6,531 nt of DNA from contig JASLZV010000109.1 of the NCBI GenBank assembly GCA_030754715.1, positions 1 through 6,531 on the forward strand, in the 5' to 3' direction. The translations under genes and the position numbers were made by a program. Below the pieces are notes generated by a model. It saw only the letters and a program-made list of their open reading frames with translations. It was not told the DNA's origin and did no database searches. Of the stretch, positions 1 to 5,754 are shown piece after piece (the first letter of the stretch is position 1; each line of letters opens with the position of its first letter). The stretch is from Phycisphaerae bacterium (GTDB lineage: Bacteria > Planctomycetota > Phycisphaerae > SM23-33).

Positions 1-22
1 AAAAGAGGTTGGAGATTGAAGA

Positions 23-793
23 ATGCTGAAGTCAGTCTTGGCGGCCCAGTTATATACGGTGCGAGATTTCACCCAAACTCTTCCCGAGATTACCAAGACC
101 CTCAGGAAGGTCGCAGATATCGGCTATCATGCGGTACAGATATCCGGTTTCGGCCCCGTTGATCCGAAGGAGGTGGCAAAGGTCGTCATGGACAGAGGCC
201 TGGTGGTCTGTGCCACGCATGTCCACTGGGATCGGTTTCTTACCGATCTGGACGCCGTAATCGACGAACACCTGCTCTGGAGGTGCCCACACGCGGCCAT
301 TGGCAGTCTGCCAGAGGACTATTACGATGTTAACGGTTTGACACGGTTTCTTGATGAGTTTTTCCCCGTTGCCGAGACGCTGGCAAAAGCCGGGATGGAT
401 TTTTCCTATCACAACCACAGTCACGAACTCGTACGCTGCGGCAGCAAGACATGGCTGGAGATGCTCTACGAACAGGCGGACCCCAAACACCTCAAGGCGG
501 AAATCGACACCTACTGGATACAGCATGGAGGAAGCGACCCGGCAGAGTGGATTCGCAAATGTGCCGGGCGAGAACCGCTACTGCATCTTAAGGACATGGC
601 CGTTACTGGCGCCAGAGAACAGCGCTTCAGCGAGGTCGGCGAGGGCAACCTGAACTGGCCGCCCATCCTCAAAGCCGCGGCAGAGGGCGGTGTAGAATGG
701 TATATCATCGAGCAGGATCTCTGCTACGGCCGCGATCCGTTCGAGTCCCTTGCACTAAGCCTCCGGAATCTCAAGGAGATGGGGCTCAAGTAG
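23..793 (+). CDS. Sugar phosphate isomerase/epimerase, xylose-isomerase-like TIM barrel
   Basis: A complete 256-residue protein of the AP-endonuclease-2/xylose-isomerase-like TIM-barrel superfamily, which is the usual length for these cytoplasmic sugar or sugar-phosphate isomerases and epimerases. The visible motifs are AAQLYTVRD (7-15) in the first strand, YHNHSHEL (129-136), EIDTYW (160-165), LHLKDM (187-192), EVGEGNLNW (204-212) and IIEQD (228-232). By analogy with D-tagatose 3-epimerase the metal ligands should be H130, D162, H188 and E230. The spacing fits, and His replaces the first Glu, as is usual in the YHNH subgroup. There is no signal peptide. The start is supported by GGAG 8 bases before the ATG. 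The gene lies at the left edge, so it may follow an operon partner outside the window. The substrate cannot be read from the sequence; an inosose- or keto-sugar-type substrate is possible. The family call is firm and the specific reaction is unknown. Confidence 0.9.
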   Translation: MLKSVLAAQLYTVRDFTQTLPEITKTLRKVADIGYHAVQISGFGPVDPKEVAKVVMDRGLVVCATHVHWDRFLTDLDAVIDEHLLWRCPHAAIGSLPEDYYDVNGLTRFLDEFFPVAETLAKAGMDFSYHNHSHELVRCGSKTWLEMLYEQADPKHLKAEIDTYWIQHGGSDPAEWIRKCAGREPLLHLKDMAVTGAREQRFSEVGEGNLNWPPILKAAAEGGVEWYIIEQDLCYGRDPFESLALSLRNLKEMGLK

Positions 794-952
794 CCGAGTG
801 CTTAACGTCAACGGGTACGGCCGGAACAGAAGAATCCCATCGCGCGTGCAGGCTTCCGCAGGGATCGTAAGTGCTGAAAAATCAAGAAGGACGGAGTTTT
901 CGGTAGCGACAGGGCATAATCTGTTTTGGTGTCTCAATCTTCATAGCACCCT

Positions 953-1549
953 TCACTGCTTGGACAGAGCGTTTCTCCGGTCTTTAACTACGTCTAATAC
1001 TTGCTTGAATGCCGGTGCCTGTGCAGTGGCCGTTAGTTCAAAGATTAGGGCTTCCGTTGTTGTAATTGTTGCTCCTTGCTTCGATAGCCTCTCAATGGCT
1101 GTCTTGTGGTCTTGGGTGGTATGAGAAGAAGTAGCATCGGCTACAACGTAGACCAGGTAATCATTGGCCAGCAAGTCAAGAGCCGTTTGGCTTATGCAGA
1201 TATGTGTTTCGATACCAGCGATCAGAAGGTATTTTCTACGAAGGCGTTCCAGTGCTTGTCCAAACGCCGCGTTTCTACAGGAACTGAAGGATTGTTTAGT
1301 TATAGGATCGAGAGGTTCGTACTGATCCAGTAATCCCTTGAGTGGCGGTACGGTTGAACCCAGTTTTTCTTGCTCCGTCATCAAAATAGGAATCTGATGA
1401 ATCTGTGCCGCTTTCACCAGGGCGGTGATATTGGTAATTACGATGTCTGCTTGCGAAATAGTGCCGACTAGCCTGTCTTGGACATCTATTACTAATAGCA
1501 CACAGTCTCGGGGCTTTGCCAACGACTTATGAGTTTTATACTCTTGCAT
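953..1549 (-). CDS. Isochorismatase-family cysteine hydrolase (ISOC1/ISOC2-like)
   Basis: A complete 198-residue protein with the single alpha/beta isochorismatase-like fold. The catalytic triad is visible: D22 in LLVIDVQD (18-25), K85 in ITKQSFSSC (83-91) and C118 in GIETHICISQTALDLL (112-127). PILMTEQ (54-60), VVADATSSH (135-143) and the late ITTTEALIFEL (162-172) match the ISOC1/ISOC2 and YcaC-type branch rather than true isochorismatases or nicotinamidases. It is probably a cytoplasmic amidase or hydrolase of unknown substrate. The start is supported by AGGA 8 bases upstream. It lies downstream of the DUF4838 gene on the same strand, separated by about 340 bases, and converges on the isomerase gene. 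Six sequence lines counted by hand inside the gene give 166 G+C in 360 bases, about 46 percent, against about 64 percent in two counted lines of the right-hand peptidase gene. This suggests acquisition from elsewhere. Confidence 0.9.
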   Translation of the reverse strand: MQEYKTHKSLAKPRDCVLLVIDVQDRLVGTISQADIVITNITALVKAAQIHQIPILMTEQEKLGSTVPPLKGLLDQYEPLDPITKQSFSSCRNAAFGQALERLRRKYLLIAGIETHICISQTALDLLANDYLVYVVADATSSHTTQDHKTAIERLSKQGATITTTEALIFELTATAQAPAFKQVLDVVKDRRNALSKQ

Positions 1550-1758
1550 TTAAGATTTCCTGGATTTCCACACCGACCTGACTCGGACCCATGCGGATGT
1601 TGTTCTTATGCCCACTATAATACCCCAACGCCCGGGCAAATGCATCCCCCATCATGGAAATCATATCCGGCATCCGGAACAGTGAGATCTTGGGCATGCC
1701 GGCGGAGCTGTGCCTCCGAAAATTCCATCCACTCTGGCGGCAGAGCAATCCGGAGCCC
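1536..1758 (-). pseudogene. Possible decayed small gene upstream of the hydrolase
   Basis: Two overlapping frames on the minus strand each contain a short protein-like stretch. In the first (about 1758-1690) a segment reads LPPEWMEFSEAQLRRHAQD, with no start codon and a TGA just upstream. In another frame (about 1697-1536) the sequence continues MPDMISMMGDAFARALGYY and ends VGVEIQEILNARV at a TAA inside the hydrolase gene, overlapping that gene's start by 14 bases. A single frameshift near 1660-1690 would join the two. I do not recognise the family. The second part alone could also be a 53-codon gene starting at 1697, but it has no well-placed ribosome binding site. The protein-like character is my judgement and may be chance. 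Confidence 0.25.
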
Positions 1759-1889
1759 TCAGACCTGACGACAGCCACACCAACCCCTGTCCCGCCCCGC
1801 CCCCATCGCCAATGGACAAGCTCGAGTTGGGGTGGGTATAATGTTGGGTATGGCTGGTATGAGGACGTGTCGGCAATTAGCGTAAGTCA
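1550..1889. other. Intergenic spacer between DUF4838 and hydrolase genes
   Basis: This stretch of about 340 bases lies between the DUF4838 stop and the hydrolase start on the minus strand. Apart from the possible decayed gene at 1536-1758, it contains a C-rich/G-rich segment (about 1779-1840). There TGTCC and GGACA can pair, flanked by imperfect ccaacccc and ttggggtgg arms. The stem is interrupted and has no clear U tract, so I do not call it a terminator. No confident promoter for the hydrolase was found. Confidence 0.5.
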
Positions 1890-4800
1890 TTAGAATCCAA
1901 GCAGGACAAGTTTTTTGGTAGGCACAGCCGTTTCCAGCGATACCTGCTTTACTCGGATGTTGTCCATCTCCAGGATGTTGTTGTCGGCCGTGCCGTTCTT
2001 GCGCGAACCGACGCTGATGCACAGTGTTGTACCGCTTGCCTTGGGGTTCAGGTAGGGTATAGGCGTCTCGTTCAGCCGGATCCATTGGCCGGAATCGCTT
2101 TTGACGTATCCGATGGCGGCCTTTTGCTTTGTGTCGATGACTACCTTGAGGCCGAACCACTTGCCGGCTGCGGACAGGTCGCCCAGACCGTGTGTCTCCT
2201 TGCCGAACCAGCGGCGGTCGGGGTGCTGCTCGATGGCTACCAGGTCGGCCTTGTCGTCCCAGGCGCACATGTAAACCATGATTCTGTGCTGGAGATCATA
2301 AACCAGGATCGTGGGCCTGTTGCCGCTTACGGCGTGCCTTCGGAACATGGCCTCGACGGATATCTTCCCCACCGCCGCGTTGATGGTGTGCATGGGGACC
2401 AGGTCACTGGGATTGGTCTTGTTGATGTCGCTGACGGCCAGGCGGTTGCCGTCTTTTTCGACGACCTTCCAGGAAGCATCCCACCCGCGGCTGGCGTAGA
2501 GGGTGTTTTCGTACCAGCCATCGATGCCGATCAGCGGACTTTCGTCGGAGTCGGTTGCGAAGGCGCTGCTCTGGAAGTCGCAGTTCCACAACACCCGGCC
2601 GCGGTCCTGGAGGGCATTAAAGGTGATGATCCCGAACCGCTGCGGGTCTCTAAAGCCGACGGGCGTGGGCGACCAGGCGGAGAACGGGGCCTTGCCCGGC
2701 TCGGCAAACCGGTTGCGGCAGAGGTTGAACCGCCACGTTTCGCCCGGCCGGGGGGCCTTTTTCATCATCCCGGCGAAGGGCAGGGCCGCCCGCAGTTCCC
2801 AATAATCCTTGCCGGCGGCGGTCTTGACCTTTATCCCTGAGTCCCAGGTTACCGTTGAGGTGGCCCCGATGGCCGTGGGATTCTCCAGGGCATCGTACAC
2901 CACCCCCAGGCTGTTGATGCAAAACTGGTAATACGTCCTGCCCTTGCCGGAAGGATCCACGAACAACTCGATCGAGTCGTCGCTGAAGCCGCCGACGTCC
3001 TTGTCATGCGTGGCCGCCTTCATCTGCGAAACGTTCGGCTCGAGACATCGGGCGTAGATATAAAGATTCTTCTGGTCATAGGCCAGTTTGAAGACCGTCT
3101 TCTGCGGCACGGGCTTGTTCGTAAGGGTCTTTTGAATCTCGTTGGTCAGGGCTTGGGCCCAGGCAGCGTCGGCGGCCCAAGCATCCGCCGAGGCCGAACG
3201 ATCGGAGTAGACCACGGCGGCCGTGCCTGCCGGGGCAAACTCCGAGATCGCCGACTTTTCATATTTCGCGCGCCCCTTGAGCATGTGCTGGAGGATGCCG
3301 GCGTCAACTAGCTCCACCCGCTTGCGGTAGATCGTCCCCTCTTCCGTGGCCTGTCGGGCCTGTTCGATATGGCCGGTGACCTCCTTCAGAAAGTCCGGGG
3401 TACCCAGCTTGCCCCACCATGTGCGTGAATCATAGCCGCCGCCGACCGTCATCCAGCGGTTCTCCATCGCGGTGTAGAACGCCTTCATGCCGGCGCCGCC
3501 CGGACCGAAGAACTTCTGGTAGTATTCATTCAGACCCTTGTCTATGTCATACGCGGCATCATCGTAGAGTTTCACGCGCCAGTAGAGGTTCATGAAGTCC
3601 AGCACCGGGCTGATTTGGGCAACGCCGCCCGTGGCCTTATCACCCGCGCACGTCACCATGTAGCGGAACTGGAGTTTGCCTCCCATAAAGCCGCCGATGT
3701 CTCGCAGGCGCCTGGCGTCATCGGCGTGAACGTGGGGCACCAAGCACGGAAAGGCCCACTCGGTGATGCTGGGTTTTATGAGGTACTCCCAGGTGGTGAA
3801 AAATTTGGCCTTGTTCTTATGAACGTACTCCGAGATGCGATGATAGTCCCGCTCCTGATAATTGCGGTTGGAGTACCCGGTGTAGAACTTGCAGAATTCG
3901 ACGGTCACATTGGGCTCGAAGACCATCCTTCGGGGCGGGGTGGTGTAATTGAAGTAGGCGCAGTTGGCGATCATCGCCTTCGGATGGGTCTTGCGCACCT
4001 CCTTGGCGACGCGATTGGCGAACCCCCAGACGTAATGGCTGGCATTGCCTTCCGGGCCGGTGTCGTTGCGATACTGCGTACGGCAGGCGGGGCAACCGCA
4101 CATGTTGGTGTTGTCGTTGGGCATGACCGAGAAAAAGTTCCCGGAGGCCGCATAGTATGCGCCAGGGAAGGCTTCCGGCTTGCCGTCAAAGTAATCGCGG
4201 GCAATCTGCACCACCTGCTCGAATAATCCCGGGGCCGTCAGGCAGGGCTGAACGCCCCTCTGATAGTTCAGTTGCTGCATTTTGGCGTAGCTCTTGGTGC
4301 TGAACCACTCGGGATGGTCCTTGCCGAACGCCACATCGTAACGATCGAAGGAGTGGTTGGTGTTATGTCGCGTCCCGCCCCAAAATTTGTTGCGGATCCA
4401 ATACAGAAGACTGGTCCGGGGATTGACCCAGGAAGATTGGAACTTCCGGGGCTGCTCCCACTCGGTGAAGTAGAGTCGTTCGGTATTGATGTACAAGGGA
4501 TAGATTGACCGGACCGGCGCATCCGGGCGGCGACGGATGTCCAAGGCCTTGATCGCGACCGTGCCCGAGATCGGAACCACTTCGCCAAGCTCCTCGTTCG
4601 GGTAGTACCAGCGCACGCCCAGGACCTTTTCAAGGAAGGCGTGTACTGCGTAGCAACTTGCTATCGCCCCTGAGGCGGCCTTGTACAGGCTGACGTGATC
4701 CTCGTAGCGGACATCTGAAAACTCCGCCCCGTCGTAGCCCATCAGCAGCAGGGCCTTCGGGAAGGTCTTTATGGTGTATTCCTGTTCGGCGAAGTCCTTG

Positions 4801-5096
4801 TTGCGGCAGCCGAGTTCTTCGGTGGCCCTGCTCGAGCCCACCAGAATGCGGTTGCCCTCGACGCTGGCCGGTTCGCGCACGATGGGCAGTTTGGCACCGG
4901 AGATCTTTTGGATGTAGTGCCGCAACTCGAATGCCGCCAGTTGTGCAGCCGCCCGCGGTCTAGCCGCCAGAACAATTATTGCGTTCGGCCGCCCATCCTG
5001 AACCAGGACCAGCGAATCGGACTTCGGGGCGCCGAGTGACGAACCGACGAAAAAAAGCACAGTCAGGCAGACCGATGTCAAAAACAGATGCTTCAT
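1890..5096 (-). CDS. Secreted DUF4838 (GH67-like) protein with CBM9-like and C-terminal lectin-like domains
   Basis: A complete 1068-residue exported protein, probably acting on or binding a complex polysaccharide. Residues 1-22 form a Sec signal peptide (K3, then a hydrophobic LFLTSVCLTVLFFVGSS core, cleavage near G22/A23); there is no lipobox cysteine. Residues about 28-185 resemble the alpha-glucuronidase/GH20-type N-terminal domain (AAAQLAAFELRHYIQKISG, then NRILVGSS). Residues about 186-600 are DUF4838: GGTRHNTNHSFDRY (240-253), HPEWF (261-265), CLTAPGLFEQVV (285-296), MPNDNTNMCGCPAC (325-338) with C333, C335 and C338, FANRVAKEV (359-367), and a helical tail around LNEYYQKFFGP (522-532). 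Residues about 640-826 match CBM9-like domains (LAYDQKNLYIYARCLEP, SDDSIELFVDP, WELRAALPF). Residues about 836-1055 look like a concanavalin/LamG-type beta sandwich ending MDNIRVKQV. The start has GAGGAG 4 bases upstream. Catalysis by DUF4838 proteins is not established here; binding or glycosidase activity is an inference. Confidence 0.88.
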   Translation of the reverse strand: MKHLFLTSVCLTVLFFVGSSLGAPKSDSLVLVQDGRPNAIIVLAARPRAAAQLAAFELRHYIQKISGAKLPIVREPASVEGNRILVGSSRATEELGCRNKDFAEQEYTIKTFPKALLLMGYDGAEFSDVRYEDHVSLYKAASGAIASCYAVHAFLEKVLGVRWYYPNEELGEVVPISGTVAIKALDIRRRPDAPVRSIYPLYINTERLYFTEWEQPRKFQSSWVNPRTSLLYWIRNKFWGGTRHNTNHSFDRYDVAFGKDHPEWFSTKSYAKMQQLNYQRGVQPCLTAPGLFEQVVQIARDYFDGKPEAFPGAYYAASGNFFSVMPNDNTNMCGCPACRTQYRNDTGPEGNASHYVWGFANRVAKEVRKTHPKAMIANCAYFNYTTPPRRMVFEPNVTVEFCKFYTGYSNRNYQERDYHRISEYVHKNKAKFFTTWEYLIKPSITEWAFPCLVPHVHADDARRLRDIGGFMGGKLQFRYMVTCAGDKATGGVAQISPVLDFMNLYWRVKLYDDAAYDIDKGLNEYYQKFFGPGGAGMKAFYTAMENRWMTVGGGYDSRTWWGKLGTPDFLKEVTGHIEQARQATEEGTIYRKRVELVDAGILQHMLKGRAKYEKSAISEFAPAGTAAVVYSDRSASADAWAADAAWAQALTNEIQKTLTNKPVPQKTVFKLAYDQKNLYIYARCLEPNVSQMKAATHDKDVGGFSDDSIELFVDPSGKGRTYYQFCINSLGVVYDALENPTAIGATSTVTWDSGIKVKTAAGKDYWELRAALPFAGMMKKAPRPGETWRFNLCRNRFAEPGKAPFSAWSPTPVGFRDPQRFGIITFNALQDRGRVLWNCDFQSSAFATDSDESPLIGIDGWYENTLYASRGWDASWKVVEKDGNRLAVSDINKTNPSDLVPMHTINAAVGKISVEAMFRRHAVSGNRPTILVYDLQHRIMVYMCAWDDKADLVAIEQHPDRRWFGKETHGLGDLSAAGKWFGLKVVIDTKQKAAIGYVKSDSGQWIRLNETPIPYLNPKASGTTLCISVGSRKNGTADNNILEMDNIRVKQVSLETAVPTKKLVLLGF

Positions 5097-5110
5097 CTTT
5101 CTCCTCTTTC

Positions 5111-5281
5111 CTAGCCAACTCCACTGCTCAGCAAACCGTTGGCCGGAACCTTTTCAATCCAGGCCCTGTTTGTCGCTGCCGTCGAATGATACGGGATTTC
5201 CCAGACAGCCTTGCCGGGGCCCCAGTCCGGCTTGTTCGGATGGCACACAAGCATTCCCACCTCGTATGCGACACGGTCCAT
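5111..5281 (-). CDS. Small DUF3553-like protein, probably truncated
   Basis: A 56-codon ORF with a good ribosome binding site (GGAG 7 bases before the ATG at 5281). Residues 7-24 read YEVGMLVCHPNKPDWGPG, which matches the start of DUF3553, a small domain typically written VGMxVRHPxxPDWGxGKV. The expected second half (a beta strand followed by a V.F...G or FFRD-type motif) is missing. After about residue 28 the sequence becomes WEIPYHSTAATNRAWIEK and ends LLSSGVG, which I do not recognise. This suggests that the head of a DUF3553 gene has been joined to unrelated sequence near 5195-5210. It lies 38 bases after the methyltransferase-tail fragment and stops 14 bases before the DUF4838 start codon, so it could be co-transcribed with DUF4838. 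Whether the truncated peptide is made or functional is unknown. Confidence 0.55.
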   Translation of the reverse strand: MDRVAYEVGMLVCHPNKPDWGPGKAVWEIPYHSTAATNRAWIEKVPANGLLSSGVG

Positions 5282-5319
5282 TTTCCGGCTCCCGCTGCTG
5301 TCAGCTCATACCGCTCAGT

Positions 5320-5457
5320 TCATTCCACCCGGAACACTTTCATCACCTCGTCGCCGAGGTGGTTGATCACCTTCACCGCGATTCGGCCGCCTTCGGGCTT
5401 GTCGAACGGCCGGGAGGCATCGCTGTGCAGCATCTCCCAGACCTCGGCGTTGACCTC
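5320..5457 (-). pseudogene. C-terminal fragment of a site-specific DNA methyltransferase-like gene
   Basis: About 45 codons of protein-like sequence end at a TGA (5320-5322), reading EVNAEVWEMLHSDASRPFD, then KPEGGRIAVKVINHLGDEV, then MKVFRVE. From memory, the GRIAVKVINHxGDEVxKV ending is characteristic of the C-terminus of site-specific (adenine) DNA methyltransferases of type III or stand-alone kind. The catalytic DPPY and FxGxG motifs and everything else upstream are absent. The recognisable sequence begins at the 3' end of tRNA-Pro, and the frame continues open through the tRNA only as far as a TAA at 5515-5517, so no start codon for a whole enzyme exists. It is therefore a remnant. A truncated 37-residue peptide from the internal ATG at 5433 is possible but has no evident function. 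The family assignment rests on motif memory and needs a search. Confidence 0.6.
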
Positions 5458-5529
5458 GGGGCGACTGGATTTGAACCAGCAACCTCCTGCTCCCAAAGCA
5501 GGTGCTCTACCAAGTTAAGCTACGCCCCG
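5456..5529 (-). tRNA. tRNA-Pro(UGG)
   Basis: The minus strand folds into a full cloverleaf. The acceptor CGGGGCG (5529-5523) pairs perfectly with CGCCCCG (5463-5457). The D stem is GCTT/GAGC with loop AACTTGGTA. The anticodon stem is CCTGC/GCAGG with loop TTTGGGA, giving anticodon TGG. The variable loop is AGGTT, and the T arm is GCTGG/CCAGT with loop TTCAAAT. The discriminator is A73, as expected for proline tRNA. The loop and stem match the usual bacterial tRNA-Pro anticodon arm. It reads CCA codons and, with a modified U34, the other CCN codons. No CCA end is encoded: the bases after A73 are GGT, so CCA must be added by nucleotidyltransferase. A strong promoter lies upstream and a methyltransferase fragment immediately downstream. 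Confidence 0.96.
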
Positions 5530-5542
5530 ATCGCGCGGTGGA

Positions 5543-5571
5543 ATTGTGCCACGCCCCCCCCGATGAGTCAA
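5543..5571 (-). promoter_or_regulatory. Sigma-70-type promoter of tRNA-Pro
   Basis: On the minus strand TTGACT (5571-5566) is separated by exactly 17 bases from CACAAT (5548-5543). The -10 box ends 13 bases before the mature tRNA 5' end, leaving room for a start site about 7 bases downstream and a short leader. The spacer contains a run of eight G, and the region after the -10 is G+C-rich (CCACCGCGCG), a discriminator type common in stable-RNA promoters under stringent control. The -35 matches five of six consensus bases and the -10 four of six. Confidence 0.6.
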
Positions 5572-5754
5572 GGCTGGCGTCGCGGGTGGCGCGGCGCGGG
5601 CGGTAGTGCGGCCCAGGGCGCCTGAGAAAACCCAAGACCGGCGGCGGCCAAGTCGGTACAATTCTCCTTGCCGGCGCGGGGCATGGGCGGCAGCCCGGAC
5701 CGCGTGGCCGCGAATGTCATCAGACTTACCTGGCAACACTCAAGGAGACCGACA
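5572..5754. other. Divergent intergenic region before the SppA-like gene
   Basis: This very G+C-rich stretch separates the tRNA promoter (minus strand) from the peptidase gene (plus strand). It must hold the peptidase promoter. The only -10-like word is TACAAT at 5657-5662, but there is no convincing -35 at 17 bases (AAGACC), so the assignment is weak. No hairpin terminator or repeat was seen. Confidence 0.35.

Noticed and set aside
794..952. Bidirectional terminator between the convergent isomerase and hydrolase genes
   Set aside because: Expected from the layout, but only a 5-base stem (ATCCC/GGGAT) was found, with no T tract.
798..1124. Plus-strand open frame starting just after the isomerase
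   Set aside because: It runs into the 3' end of the well-supported hydrolase gene in antisense, has no domain, and its start lacks a ribosome binding site.
1779..1840. Imperfect inverted repeat as a terminator of the DUF4838 transcript
   Set aside because: The arms pair only in two short blocks with an internal bulge, the loop is long, and no T-rich tail follows on the minus strand.
2085..2840. Long open frame on the plus strand (251 codons) opposite the DUF4838 gene
   Set aside because: It is the antisense shadow of a G+C-rich gene. The minus-strand frame has a signal peptide, recognisable domains and a ribosome binding site; this one has none.
3615..4226. Plus-strand open frame of 203 codons opposite the DUF4838 gene
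   Set aside because: It is a shadow of the conserved DUF4838 core on the other strand. Its Val/Gly-rich composition is typical of antisense frames, and I see no motif.
5170..5625. Plus-strand open frame of 151 codons
   Set aside because: It crosses tRNA-Pro and its promoter in antisense, and covers the methyltransferase remnant, which is better supported on the minus strand.
5564..5626. 20-codon ORF on the plus strand (ATG AGT CAA ...)
   Set aside because: It has no ribosome binding site, and its start overlaps the -35 region of the tRNA promoter.
5657..5662. TACAAT as -10 box for the SppA-like gene
   Set aside because: There is no acceptable -35 box at 16-18 bases, so it is mentioned only in the spacer entry and not called as a promoter.
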